A stretch of 64,000 nucleotides of DNA from Reticulitermes speratus (GCA_021186555.1 JAJKFL010000005.1:41783635-41847634); one strand, 5' to 3'. Counted from the first letter of the stretch, positions 47,427 to 59,107 are shown. Notes: generated from the sequence alone by a model not told the origin. Numbers and translations: made by a program.

Positions 47427-47844
47427 AGGACTCTAATCTTTAGCAATACCGCAGTAAAATAGCGCAGGTTTTTAAGAGAGTTAAGGGATTCTGGTGGGAA
47501 CTCAGAAGTATAATGCTCTTGAAATGCTGCAGTAAATTCGGTATAGTTAAGAGACTAGGCCTACTTGTTTCAGCTAGTAGTTTTTAAATTGAGTGATCTG
47601 TTTTCGTGCTTAACTTGTGTTATTATATACGGATTCAGATTCTATTAAATTTCTCAGATACAATCTCGAATTTATCCATCGTCGCAAAGTTTGTAATTAT
47701 TTTTATGTAAATCAATGCTTCACCTAACTTTGTATGTACGTTTATTTAGGCATATATACGTACAGTGTTTGTCACGCAGGTAAATGTAGAGGTAAAATTG
47801 TCTGTGTGTATTTCGCGAAGGCATGTTGAAGATGTGGCAGTACA

Positions 47845-48085
47845 GATCCGCTCATTGTTAACATCGGCACTAGGGGGAAATGAGAAGCTTCACGCTCCAG
47901 CCACTATACTTCTAGGATACTACCCGATGCCCAGTGAATATGAGGCTGTGTGCGCCCTAAAGCCAGTCTGATTTAATAGAAGAAGAGATATATATCTCAT
48001 TCCCTTTTCGGGAATTGAAAACGAATACTAGGACATGCAGCCCGTAGCTTAGTTACTGTACGGATTGTGCCATTCCGGATCCGTG
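47845..48085 (-). mobile_element. SINE-B, strongly diverged
   Basis: Recognisable by CTCATTGTTAACATCGGCAC, AGCTTCACGCTCCAGCCACT, GATGCCCAGTGAATATGAGG and AAAGCCAGTCTGATTTAATA, then the head remnant GCAGCCCGTAGCTTAGTTAC then TGTACGGATTGTGCCA. Confidence 0.55.
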
Positions 48086-48257
48086 CTTGTCACATATATA
48101 GTCCAAGTGGTTTATTAATGGTGGTTATCTACCGGAATACTAAATACACTGTATATATCGCATGGTGCCACGTAGTTCGACGTTACTCAAGAACTTAAAA
48201 AGCTAGACAATTTCAAAGGATCTATTACACATATAAATGCAGAGCTTTATTTTCACT

Positions 48258-48296
48258 GCAGCTAGTTTCACAGTGACATAATAAGTTGGTATCAGG
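48258..48296 (-). ncRNA. Very degenerate hammerhead-like remnant
   Basis: Minus strand reads CCTGATACCAACTTATTATG then TCACTGTGAAACTAGCTGCA. CTGAT and GAAACTAG are in the order and spacing of the 33374-33416 motif, but stems I and II are poor. Probably an old relative rather than a functional RNA. Confidence 0.2.
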
Positions 48297-49160
48297 AAAT
48301 GAAAAACTGAAACAATGCGGTGGTTCTCTCAGTGTTATGTCGTAGTCTCTTTAAGTTTCATTAAAAGTCTTTATTATATTCCATCCATGAAGTCAGACTT
48401 GCAGGATAAACATAAGGTAGTGTATATTAATATCGGCCTAATTCTATCGTCTTTCATTCTTTTCTATTGTTCTTTTTCATTATTTATTTATTCCTTTGAT
48501 GTATTTGTGGTTGATTTAATGGCGCTTTGAGAGTCTGAGAGTAGGTAGTGTAGAATGATTGTCTGATGATTGAATAGTGTATTAGAAAGAATGTGGAATG
48601 AGGTTGCCGTCGTTTAATTGAGGCACTACCCTGGATTATCATTCTTATAAAATAAGACGTCTTGAGCTACAAAATCTGCTTTCTTATCCGTTAAAGCTAC
48701 AATTTATTAGTCTGTATTTAAATATCTTACTACCCTGATACTGGACGTTCATTAAATTTAGGCTACACAAATACAAAAGAGAATAAATCTGATTGTGAGT
48801 GATCCGCATCTAACCGTGTGGCTGGCTTCTGTACCCTAGATTTTAAACGTACTTGATAATATTTACAGTACAACATTTGGTTTCCGTACGCTTCTTTAGG
48901 TTGAGGCGGTTCCGTTTATTCCGTCACGTACTGTAGGCTATCTCCAGCTGACGGATCCAGTGTACGGACAAACTGTATTTCGCCGACTCGAAGTTATATA
49001 AGTTGGTGTGACACGGTCATAATAGCAGACGACAACACTTGGCTACCGTGCTTTATGCTGAGCTCCAGACTTATATCAAGGACTCACAGTTGGACACATA
49101 TTGCTCTGGACGTTTCATCAGGGGTGTCCAACTTATTTACGTGCTGTATAGTAGAGCGCT

Positions 49161-49562
49161 GCCGATCCCAGTGGCCGCGCGGTCTAAGGCGTGGGTCTGC
49201 GGACGTTCGCTTGCTGGGATTGAGGGTTCGAATCCCGCCGGGGCATGGATGTTTGTGTTGTAAAAAAAAAAAGACGGTTGTGGACCGTAAGTGACATGAA
49301 AGGACGAAAAAGGATTAATACAGAACAAAAATGGATCAAAGGGGAAAACCCAGGAAATAAAAAAAAAAAAAAATCCCACCGGGGGCATGGATGTCTGTCT
49401 CTTGTGAGTGTTGTGTGATGTCAGGTAGAGGTCTCTGCGACGAGCTGGTCCCTCGTCCAGAGGAGTCCTACCGACTGTGGTGTGTCTAAAAGTGTGTGAC
49501 CATGAAACCTCGAAATGAGGAGGCCCAGGCCCATATAGGGCTGTCGAGCCATACAAAAAAAA
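49161..49562 (+). mobile_element. Composite SINE-A with internal module and 13-bp target duplication
   Basis: Head GCCGATCCCAGTGGCCGCGC and box B GGGTTCGAATCCCGCC are followed by GGGGCATGGATGTTTGTG. Then comes an A-rich-bounded module containing GTAAGTGACATGAAAGGAC and GGATTAATACAGAAC, then a repeated TCCCACCGGGGGCATGGATG and the ordinary SINE-A body. The tail is CCCATATAGGGCTGTCGAGC. ATAGTAGAGCGCT flanks it (49148-49160 and 49563-49575). It shares the module with the copy at 15201-15609. Confidence 0.95.
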
Positions 49563-49650
49563 ATAGTAGAGCGCTTCCTTCCTTTTGTAGGCGCGCAATA
49601 AGGAAGTAAACAAATAAAATAGCACATGACCGAAGCCCGATCCCTTAAAC

Positions 49651-50055
49651 CAGCGGTTCCCAACCTTTTATGTGTGACCCTACAGTAGCAACTTGTATGT
49701 GGCCCGCGACCGTGCCATGGGAACGGCAATAGTCAGTTATATTTACTATACTCGTAAATGAACTAGTAGTCTACTAATACATTTTCTTCAACACTACGTA
49801 ACATCGCCACATATTAAAATAATATATTAAATTTTTAATGTTACTTGTCAAATCCGATATTCTTTTGGGACAATATTAAATACACAATACATGCAAGAAA
49901 CAAATGTTTATTTAAAGAACTCATACATGTGCTGGTTAGGCAAATTTTGATTTTTTTTTCATAATTATCGAGTTCTCCATAAAACCCTCTCGCGACCCTA
50001 CGTCTAACCCCCTGCGACCTTGATTTGGGTCGCGACCTGAGGTTGGGAACCACTG
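49651..50055. mobile_element. hAT-type MITE with 8-bp target duplication
   Basis: Ends CAGCGGTTCCCAACCTTTTA and AGGTTGGGAACCACTG are inverted repeats of 16 nt with one mismatch, of the common hAT 'CAGTGGTTCCCAACCT' type. CCTTAAAC (49643-49650 and 50056-50063) is an exact 8-bp duplication, the hAT hallmark. The element is 405 bp, AT-rich inside, with no transposase motif. CGCGACC words repeat near both ends (CCCGCGACCGTG left; CTCGCGACCCTA and GTCGCGACCTGA right). Confidence 0.95.
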
Positions 50056-50144
50056 CCTTAAACAAAAGCCAACTAAAATGGTTTTCCCTCTTAATGTAAA
50101 TATTAAATAATTAAGTTTTTAAACTATCGGGATGCAACACGTAT

Positions 50145-50596
50145 ATGTGACGTTACGGATTCAAATGCTAAGGAAGCTAGGAACATTTTCGGAAGGAGTT
50201 ATAGATATTGGGTGAACCTGAATGGGGTGGGACAATTGAAAGGAATAAGGAGAAACACATTTAAAGGAACATGTCCTTTATGTTTAGGTAAAGAGGATGT
50301 CAAACACGTATGACTAGATTGCTCGGAAGCTAGAAATTGAATAATGAAATTTTTAGAAGAAAAGTGGTTAAATATGAATAAAGAAGTAGCTTACAGGAAA
50401 ATAGTAAGGTTCACTAATAAAGATCAGATAAGAAATGTAGGCAGCTATTTAGACAAAGTTAAATATAAATGGTTTAATAGAACAAAATAAGTGTAAATAA
50501 TACCAAATGGTGATGGCTACCACTGTGACTACCCAATGTTAGTCGGAAGATCTGAACTCAAATAAATCATTATTATTATTATTATTATTATTATCT
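50145..50596 (+). pseudogene. LINE 3' end with C2HC knuckle and (ATT)n tail
   Basis: The frame gives SNAKEARNIFGRSYRYWVNL, then NTFKGTCPLCLGKEDVKHV, a stop, LDCSEARN, a stop, then IMKFLEEKWLNMNKEVAYRK to NRTK and a natural stop near 50488. CPLC-x8-H-x4-C is the terminal cysteine-histidine motif of many arthropod non-LTR retrotransposons. A 3' UTR ends AACTCAAATAAATC and a tail of (ATT)n to about 50596. The 5' end is truncated. Two in-frame stops make it inactive. Confidence 0.75.
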
Positions 50597-50599
50597 TCA

Positions 50600-51189
50600 T
50601 CATCATCACATCTCTGATTGAACACAGGCTACGTAGGAGAGATCTTCGACATAGTAGAGACTGGTTTCCGTTTGCTTTGTAAACATAAACTTGCATGTTG
50701 ACTTCGGAACAGTTGAAGCGTTAGATATTCTAACGGCTGTAGTATAAGTGCCTTTGTCATTCAATCCTCTGAATGTTATGCCTGAGGTGAATTCCCTCGC
50801 TGGAATAGACTGGCTCCACTGCAATGAACTAAACAACGCCGAACTGTAGAGTGCGGACATGCAAAGGGTAGCTTGGGCTATGAACGCAGAACCTATTCTG
50901 CTAATGGGATGAGACAGAATGATAGCAGTCTACTCATTTCACAAACCATTTGCCATTATATTGTCACATTAAGGTGGAAGGGACGGCGTGTTTCATTCAA
51001 TCTAACAGGAAAGGGGGACTGATCTGGCATATATATGGGTTCACAAACAGGTATGGGTCAAGTATATGTCGTTAGGATTCAGGGAGGAAACTAATTTTCA
51101 ACTGTGGTAGCCTTACAGCAGTGCAAATGAAAAGTTGTCTCTGTGCCCTACATGAAGGTTTATGTAGGGAGTGGAGGTTAATTCCACGT
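50600..51189. other. Unannotated non-coding stretch
   Basis: No recognisable feature after the ATT-tailed LINE end. Confidence 0.5.
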
Positions 51190-51605
51190 ATATTTAACCT
51201 CATGTTCGTGAGTAGGGCGCCGAGGAAGATTTTTGAGCCTAAGAGGAAGTTACTGGAGACTGGAGAAAATTACAGGATAAGGAGCTTCGTGATTTCTACT
51301 TATCACCAAATACTATCCGAGTGATCAAATCAAAGAAGATGGAATGGGCTTGCCGTGTGGACGTATTGCGGAGAAGAGAAATGCATGAATGATTTTGGTT
51401 GGGAAACCTAAAGGAAAGAGATAGATGGGATTATATCTGTAGTGATAAAATGAATCTTCAAAAAATAGGATGGACTGGATTGATCTGGCCCAGAATACGG
51501 ATAAGTGGCGGGCTCTTCTGAACACGACAATGAACCTACGGAGTTCCGTAAAATGTGGGGAACTTCTTGACTAGTTAAATAACTCTTAGCTTCTCAAGAA
51601 GGACA
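51190..51605 (+). pseudogene. LINE reverse-transcriptase C-terminal fragment
   Basis: Segments APRKIFEPKRKLLETGENYR (frame 51121-51324), then the MKWAGHV-, GKPKGKR-RWD- and GWTGLIWPRIRISGGLF-like parts, and finally ATMNLRSSVKCGELLD. These are the familiar RVLRKIFGPKR...WAGHVA...GKPEGKRPLGRPRRRW...WIDLAQ...VMNLRVP order of an insect LINE. Closest partners here are 25190-25590 and 53300-53720, both also on the plus strand. Multiple frameshifts. Confidence 0.65.
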
Positions 51606-51664
51606 CTGATGCATAGAGTTGGTTAGTTAGGTAATCAGACGGTTGGTTGGTTTGTTGTTGGTCA

Positions 51665-51775
51665 GTCAGTAAGGGATAGAAGCCGGTCTGGACTCCGTGG
51701 ACGCAGTGCGTCCCTTTCAGGAATTGAACCCATTTCCCCGGTCGTTCAGTCAGTATCCTAGTCACTATAGTCACT
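51665..51775 (-). mobile_element. SINE-B head fragment
   Basis: AGCCGGTCTGGACTCCGTGG, then TTTCAGGAATTGAACCCATT and GGTCGTTCAGTCAGTATCCT match the SINE-B head region in complement. The rest of the element is missing. Confidence 0.4.
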
Positions 51776-51795
51776 ATAACTGTGATTATCGTCAA

Positions 51796-53004
51796 TCATA
51801 ATTCAGAACGACTCTACTGTGTGAAGTTAGTGACATACTTATTCAGAACGCATTTCGAAACAACACTAATGAAGATATCAGGTGAAGGAAGTATGATATC
51901 CTTGTATCGTCATAACTGAGTTAAAGAAGTGTACCCCACTTCTTCTTGTGAATGGATTTAATAAAAAGGGGGAGAACCAGGAGAACTTGGCAGCCAAGCA
52001 AGCGAATTTTATATGTTTTAATTCTTAATAATATTAAAGAAGGGGGGACATTATTACTGACACTTCACGCCTGTGCCTTTCATTGGTCTGTGACCTCCTA
52101 ATCCCATTCTCCCTCAGCTTCCCCCCTCCCTCCTCCCATCAGAACGTTTTGTAAATTAGAATATAGTCTATATGACAGCAGAGGCGAGTTGGGGGACGAA
52201 GGAGCAAACAAGAGTTAAAGGGATGCAAATTATAGCAAGGGGGGTTGTAGGAACGTAATTAAATTAATTAACATGTGAATGGGAGAGTAAAAGTTCTCGA
52301 GGCACACCGACGCCGTCTAAGTCATTGGCGTCGTCATATTAGGGGAACATAAACTAAGAATATGATGAGGACAGAATCCAGCACAAAAAAAGACGTCTAA
52401 TGTTTTCTGAAGACTCAAGTTGATTGGTAAATTAAAAGAGAGTGTCCTTTTTTTTCTTCAAAATACTTGGTTATAATTTATAAAAGTTTTTATTTTAAAG
52501 TTTACTTTAAAAGGAAAGTTTTCATTGATCTTATCTTACCAGTTGTTGTGTTGAAGTATAAAACTTCTGATATTAAATATTTAATTTCCGTGTTGACACA
52601 GTGGTACATTACTTTGCCTTTTACAGCGTATATCAACGCTATGTAGTGTGGGTTACTGAGAGCGTCGTCGTATAAACTACGGAATCCGCTGTATGTTTTA
52701 TGTGCAGTGTAAATTAGGCGATATTTTAGAATAACGGTCGTACGCCTGGTACGGTTAATCAGTTCATGATGTTTCATGCCCAGAATACTTGAACAAGTTT
52801 CATGATACAGTGATTCACACTGCTTCTTTCTATTCGAGAAGTATACGTTTTAGCTTTGATATTTATGTACTTTTACGGCATATGAGTGACATATCTCAGT
52901 TTTATCGCTCGTATGTTGACTAGAGATATAGGCCAAACCAGACAGTGAAGCGGTCAAAGTCTGTTTTATAGATTATGTGACGTAAGCTTTATAATGCTGC
53001 CATA
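51796..53004. other. Unannotated non-coding stretch
   Basis: No gene recognised; a 91-residue minus-strand frame (52502-52777) shows no motif. Confidence 0.45.
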
Positions 53005-53290
53005 TGGTAAAGGTAAAGTTCTCCCTAGAACAGGCCATGAAGGCCCAGAGGGGGGGGGTAAAGATATAGCTTTACTCTTTCTTTAACCCTGGCACTAGAT
53101 GAGGTGGGTGGTCAACTGCACGACCCGGCCGCTTTATCCCCGGTAAAGAGACACGGTACCCATTGTATAGTAAGCTGGGTGGGCCCCAGGGACGGTCTGG
53201 ACGACTGCGAAAAATCTCGCCGCCACTGGGATTCGATCCCCGGAATGTCCAGCCCGTAGCGAGTCGCTGTACCGACTACGCTATGGTGCT
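53005..53290 (-). mobile_element. SINE-B, complete
   Basis: Reference copy: TAAAGTTCTCCCTAGAACAG, GCCATGAAGGCCCAGAGGGG, CACGACCCGGCCGCTTTATC, GGTACCCATTGTATAGTAAG, CTGGGTGGGCCCCAGGGACG, then the head complement GGGATTCGATCCCCGGAATG and AGCCCGTAGCGAGTCGCTGT then ACCGACTACGCTATGG. On the minus strand the head reads like a tRNA with TAGCGTAGTCGGTA (box A) and GGGATCGAATCCC (box B). Confidence 0.93.
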
Positions 53291-53299
53291 GACAATATG

Positions 53300-53720
53300 T
53301 ATTTTTTTGACGTTTCGAGAATAGTGGGCTGAGGAAGGTATTTGATCCTGAGAAAGAGGCGGTGTTTGGAGGATGGAGAAACTGCATACTGAGGTGCTTC
53401 ATGGTTTATACGTTTCACAAAATGATATATGGGTGACGAAATCAAGTAGGATGAGATGGGCAGGGCATGTGGCACACGTGAGAAAGATAGTTGCGATCTG
53501 AAGATGTTACTTGGTAAACCTTAAAGAAAGAAACCGCTTTGAAGACCTAGGATTATATTTGAGTATAATATTAAAATGCTTTGTAAAAAAGTTGAATTGG
53601 AGGGTGTGTACTAGATTCATCTGGCTCAGGATAGGACAAATGATGGGCTCTTTTAAACACGGTTATAAATCTTCGTTATTCCATAAAATGCCTTGAAGCT
53701 GGTCACTCAGTACCTCACAT
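53300..53720 (+). pseudogene. LINE reverse-transcriptase C-terminal fragment
   Basis: Segments NSGLRKVFDPEKEAVFGGWR, NCILRCF, MRWAGHVAHVRK, and near the 3' end a TRFIWLRIGQMMGSFKHGYK-like stretch follow the same order as 51190-51605. It directly adjoins the tRNA-like head of SINE-B at 53005-53290. Several stops. Confidence 0.6.
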
Positions 53721-56700
53721 GTAGAGGTTAAGGATGCAGCGATCTTCCCCGCCAGTAACGCTACGTTTTTTTATAGCGTGATATCTTTTCATGTAATTTT
53801 CTTCTGCCTACTTTTAGTTTTCCTTCCTTCCTTAGGACCTGTATTAATTTGCGTGTTTTTCCGACTGCTTTTATTGGGTTTTTGGCACTGTTTTCGTTCT
53901 TGTACTTCCTTCCTGCTTAAGTCCTGTTCTGGTAAAACTCTTGCTATAATTAATGGCTTAATTACATTTCACATACTATCCAACTACAGACTGTCCCCTG
54001 CTTACGCAGTTTCAAGTTACACAATTTCAAAAAACACAAAAAAGAGTTGAAACAACATCTTTGAGAAGCGCACCGTATTTTTCCTTGCGGGAATGATAAC
54101 ACAACGAGATGAAGTTTTTACTTTATCCCCATCAGATTTACGTGTGAATATTAGCATAACCCTTTATTCCTCGCACGCACACACGCACACGCACACAAAA
54201 GCGGCTTATGATGCTCTGCACTGTATTCTAACAGTACCTCGGCCTATCAGCCGAATATGCTGATATTCTTCACTTTCTCCATGCTATCTGGCTAGTATTT
54301 TCGAATTGTTTTCAGCTTTCTCCTTCCAGATTCTCCCCCCCTCCCCCCCCACCCCCCGCACTCATGATCATCTTTCTTTTTCACCGAACGCAGTGTTGTA
54401 GGGGTTAATATTTCTGCTTCTTATCAATATGTCCTGGGTTGGAATTTGGCCTCGAAGCTCCATGCCCTGTGTGACGTGAGGTCTTCCATGCAAATGCTGG
54501 AATTGGACTTTAAAGTAGGCCACAACCCGTGCACTCCACATCGTTTTAATCTAATTATTCACAGTTATCCTTCCGTAACATCTCCGCTTTGAGAAAATCA
54601 TTAAATGATACAAAAATCAAACAGTTATTGAGTTCTTTGTGTTTGTTAAGTTTGGCTTTGTTACCTCACAGGAATCTGTGGCAGTGTGACATCGGGTTCT
54701 TGCGGGGTACATATTCTGTAAATATGTACCTCTTCACATTTGTCTACATTCACATCTGCTTGTTCATACTCTGCACTGCGTCTCTCACTCTACCATTACA
54801 CTCTTTCCTCTCTTATCTCCAATAATTTACTTTATTCCTTATTCTATGCCCCGTAGACTCCAGACTGACTTTATTTTCCAGGTTTTGTGTAATTTTAAAT
54901 ACGAGATAGACACGTTCCAATGATTTTTATCTCAGTCACATTTGTTTACTTTGTTGCTTTCGTACAAGCTAATTTGTCGTTTGTACTCTAATATTTATCA
55001 AATACAAATTTCAATAATTATGCTGCATTTTACACTCTGGGCTTCGAAACTTTATGAATGCTTTACAAAAATTGTTTAAAATAACCGTGGACCGCTGGAT
55101 GATTTCGCTTGCTCCCCGAATCCTGCTTGGAGCATGGGCAAATGCACAATCTTCTGTGGTGTGTTGGGCCACTCCTCCGTCCAAAGAATCCTCTGAAATT
55201 TTCTAAAAAAAAATATTTCATAAATAGTTCTTGAATCAGGACAGGCGAGTTGTTCGAATTAGTGGAAAGTTAATAAAATAATATAAACTAAAAACTTGGT
55301 GTTACCAGGCAGAGGAATGTATTTGAAACTCAACTAACAAATATTTCATTTCAAATATTTTGTTTCGGTATTAACTAAAACTCTTATAAGAATGTTATAA
55401 AGAACGCGGTTTATAGATGTTTGACATAAACTCCACAGAATCTCAGGTTAAAACTGTTAAAAGTGTTCAGGATATTAAAGCGCAGAATATTAACATGAGG
55501 CATGTGCCTGGTAGGTGATGACGTTTCACTAATGTATTTAGACGAATTGTTCCGTCTTTAAATGGCAGTGCGTGAGTCAACGACTGAATTGCTTGCCTGC
55601 TGTGACAAGTAGTAATCGCTGTCCATTAATACTGCAATCAGAGAACAGATTTGTCTTACCTGTGTTTAAATTCTGACAGACACGCGATCAGCGACTTTAT
55701 AAGTTGACTTCTCTTCTTGTTTCTTTTCAAATTGTTGTTCATTTCGTTACTGTACCTCTAAAGTCGAATTGCTTCTCTTCGCTTGCTGTCAGTGTATTTT
55801 TGTTGTACAAGGTACTGACAAACATGACGCAAAATTTGCTGTCTTTTGCAATGAGAGAATGTCGTGTGTGAGACCCTTATTATGTGTCTTTCCGCATAGC
55901 ATTAAAGACATAGAATATGCGAGGAACTACGTGATTTGTACAAACTCATTGGTCTTCTTGTCAGAGTAGTGAAAGAAGCGCTGGTGCAAGGACGGCCTGA
56001 GATTACAGCTGTGTGGGCTTGTGAACGGCTGTGGTCTGCAGAACTTTGGGTACAGTTGAAGTTAAAGAAAAACACAGAAAATGAAAAATAATATTAAACT
56101 GTTATTCACGGATCTGTAGTCCTAATGCATAGGCGTATTATTCAAAATAAAACTGTTTCCGTTTTGTATAGACGTCGAATTTAGTCATTCATCCTAACGG
56201 AATAACGTAGTATGAGTGTTCAAGGACACGATCCAGGAGAATATTTGGATTATTGGAAGAGTTTTAATAGGAGGGTGCAGATTATTACATAGAGACGGAC
56301 TTTGTTGTTTTTTTTTTTGTTATTTACTGAATATTATTGGGCTAATAAAATTAAAGAATATAATATGGACAAGGCATGTCTCATGCGTTGAAGAGTTTAG
56401 AAATGATATGATATTTAGATGAAAAAATTTTTGATCTAAGTGATTACTTGTGACAGCTACAACATATGGAAGGATAATACTAAGGATGTTAAGGAAAAGG
56501 AATGAGAGTGGTAGGGAAACATATGGCTCAGAGTAAGCTCCCCTAGTGGGCTGTCGAACTTCTTGGCACTGTCAAAGGCGAGTCATCTCTTGTCCAACTG
56601 AGGGAAAGGGTTTTGTTTTTGGTGTTAATTCCGTATTAATACGGAGATGTTTATTTGAAAAGGAGATCGATTCTGGGGAGATTCATTCACGGGCAGTATG

Positions 56701-57149
56701 TCTTGTAATTTCGGGCTCAGATTTCCGAAAAAGACCGCTAATTACTCAGTGATTCAGTCATTCGTCAACCATATTAATTTAAAGTAGCCATCTACCCTTC
56801 AGCCCTAATTAACTTACCGGCACGAAGTTTGTGAATTTCAACATCATTTTAAACATAATGTCCCGACATCCGATCCTGCGGCTGTCCTTTCGGGAACAAA
56901 GGCACTGGGAACGTGAAGCTTTCACCTTATTACGAAATAAAAATAACAGCTTACACTTCTCTATGCCTTCATCGTGCTATGCTTGGACACGATACGGGGC
57001 CAATCAAACTCAGAAATGGAACAGACAGTGCTATCAGTTTAATTGTAATTGTGGGTGAAAATACGGACAGAAATATGTAAGAGAGAAGCGGCCCACGTCA
57101 TGAAGTCAAAAAGAGGTTGTAATGTTAAATATGCTTGTATCCCTGACCT
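53721..57149. other. Unannotated stretch
   Basis: 3.4 kb without a recognised gene. It has a C-rich patch near 54335-54360, a faint tRNA-like SINE candidate at 54370-54530 (CCTGGGTTGGAATTTGGCCT), and LINE-like words near 56440-56530. None is strong enough to call. Confidence 0.4.
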
Positions 57150-57405
57150 CGACACTACATGGAAGTAACTGGTGAGCTTCACGCTGCGGTTGCTTTTGCT
57201 TGCACAGAAGAGCAGGTAGACGTTAAATAACAGGCAGTTGGGCATCAGAGCTGGTTGTTGAACGTTCTGGCTCGAATCCAGGGCCATATTGCGGCCGGAA
57301 TGATTAAGTCAATGAAAAATCCCAGTGACCTTCACCAGGAATCGAACCTGCAACCTTCCCGCTTGTAGCGAAGTGCCTCAACCAACTGCCCCACCGCGTA
57401 CTGGA
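57150..57405 (-). mobile_element. SINE-D, tRNA-headed
   Basis: On the minus strand the right end reads CGCGGTGGGGCAGTTGGTTG then AGGCACTTCGCTAC, with box B GGTTCGATTCCTGGTGAAGG: a tRNA-like head different from SINE-A, -B and -C. The body runs left to about 57150, which begins with CCTCGACACTACATGG, resembling the SINE-B 3' half. A mariner-type element was inserted 14 bp to its right. Confidence 0.6.
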
Positions 57406-57418
57406 AATAATTATTATA

Positions 57419-57807
57419 CAGGGTTATTCAAAATGATTGTCGGGGTTTTAACAACTTGGCCACCTCGTTCTCCAGATGCAACCCCATGTGATTTCTTTGT
57501 ATGGGGTTACGTCAAGGATCAGGTTTATGTTCCTCCTCTTCCCGCAAGTATCCCGGAACTGAAGGTACGAATCAGAACCGCCATTGAAACCATCACCGCT
57601 GACATGCTAGAAAAAGTTTGGAACGAATTCGATTATCGTGTTGATGTTTGTAGAATCACAAAGGGTGCACATATAGAGCACCTGTAAGGTATGTCACAAA
57701 AACTTGGAGTGTTGTTCTATTAAATAAAAAAATACATATACTCCTATCTCAAGTGTATTGTGTATGACAAGTTGTTAAAACCCCGACAATCATTTTGAAT
57801 AACCCTG
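57419..57807 (+). mobile_element. mariner-superfamily element, internally deleted, perfect 39-nt inverted repeats
   Basis: Ends 57419-57457 and 57769-57807 are perfect reverse complements over 39 nt, beginning CAGGGTTATTCAAAATGATT, with TA at 57417-57418 and 57808-57809. Total length 389 bp. The left repeat is fused directly to the 3' end of a transposase gene, so almost the whole gene was deleted. Identical ends suggest recent mobility. Confidence 0.95.
57458..57687 (+). pseudogene. mariner-type transposase C-terminal fragment
   Basis: The frame reads WPPRSPDATPCDFFVWGYVK, DQVYVPPLPASIPELKVRIR, then TAIETITADMLEKVWNEFDY to HIEHL and a stop (57685-57687). WPPRSPD-TPCDFF-WG is the third catalytic block of DDxD-type mariner-superfamily transposases; the final acid is the D of PCD. 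The DNA-binding domain and the first two aspartates are missing. The frame is intact to its natural stop, consistent with a young deletion derivative. Confidence 0.85.
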
Positions 57808-58140
57808 TACTTCTCAATAATATCGAAATTTTACTGATTAATTATTGCTTCGTAAAGGAAATACAAATCACAGCAAAAGATAGTGTACTGTCACGCGAAG
57901 AAAGAAAAGTTACGAACTTCCAAACAGGTGTGATAGTAGTTACCTTATGTGTAAAGACAAAATGCTTACCTCCACTACGAATAAGAATAGCCCCACGTTA
58001 GAAAGCGTTCCATCGGCAGCAGGAGAACACTAAACAGAGATCATAATCAACTGACTCTACTACATATCTGGGCGATTAATAAGTCGTGGGTGCCACAGCT
58101 GATAAAATCAGTTTTTCTGACAGCTCTACATGACAAGCTT

Positions 58141-58152
58141 CATTACTATTAC

Positions 58153-58186
<34 letters not shown>

Positions 58187-58187
58187 G
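58141..58187. repeat. (ATT)n microsatellite
   Basis: Mostly perfect ATT/TTA units; could be the tail of an old retroelement, but no element body was recognised to its left. Confidence 0.9.
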
Positions 58188-58486
58188 ATCAATTTCCTTT
58201 AAAAATGCGATACGATACTGTATTCGCAATATTGGTACGCAAGACCACATAACCTAGTTTTTGAAAGGTTGCAAAACGTACATAAAGGGACTGTCAATCC
58301 AATTGACCTAGCTGCTCTGTTTGAAGTTTAGAACGCAAAGACTTCAGCAGTATTGAACCCCTTGAGGCAGCATCTACCCTGTCACGCCTGGGATGCTCGC
58401 AGTTCACACTGATGTAAAGGGCAGGGCACAGACATCCCTCTTCAGATGTCTTAGGTAGATACTGCTGTGGGAATACAAATATGATA

Positions 58487-58835
58487 CATCTGCTGGAGAA
58501 GGATGGAGAGGATCAGTTGGGCCGATCGTGTGAAAAATGGAGTATTACATAGAGTCAAGGAGGAAAGGAATATCCTACATACAATAAAACGAAGGAAGAT
58601 TAACTGGATTGGCCACATCTTGCCTAGGAACAGCATTCTAAAACACATCATTGAAGGAAAGATAGAAGGGACGGGAAGACGAGGAAGAAGACGTAAGCAG
58701 GCACTGGATGACCTTAAAGAAACTAGAAGATACTAGAACTTGAAAGAGGAAGCACTAGATCGTATTCTCTGGAGAACTCGTTTTAGAAGAAACTTTGGTC
58801 CATGCCGAAAGACAGACGACGGAATGACAGTGGTA
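58487..58835 (+). pseudogene. LINE ORF2 C-terminal fragment, copy 2
   Basis: An open 77-residue frame starts MERISWADRVKNGVLHRVKE, continues ERNILHTIKRRKINWIGHIL, PRNSILKHIIEGKIE and GRRGRRRKQALDDLKETRRY, then stops. EALDRILWRTRFRRNFG follows after a frameshift. Same region as 45195-45600, with which it aligns along its length. It lacks catalytic domains. Confidence 0.7.
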
Positions 58836-59107
58836 TATCTTAAACGCGTTAATACTTTGCATGTGAAATGTTGCCTGTAAGTCAGCAACTACGAACACTG
58901 TTATCATGTGAAATTTTGAGCTTATGTCTGACTGATTTAAGCAACAGAATCTGTACCTGAGTAATGCGTACTTCAGTATAACAACATACATAAAACAGTC
59001 ATTAATATTCAGGTGTTCAGTTATGTCACGCTGTGTAGACCGGTTAATAGCGGTGTTTCGATGGAACATAGTACTTATTCTTCAGGGGCAGGCAGCCCAA
59101 AGTCCAT

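Noticed and set aside
49137..49625. 162-residue minus-strand frame, and similar frames at 13533-13862 and 24768-25142
   Set aside because: They translate SINE-A copies; the recurring GFEPTI-ASERPQTHALDRAATG peptide is the head of the SINE.
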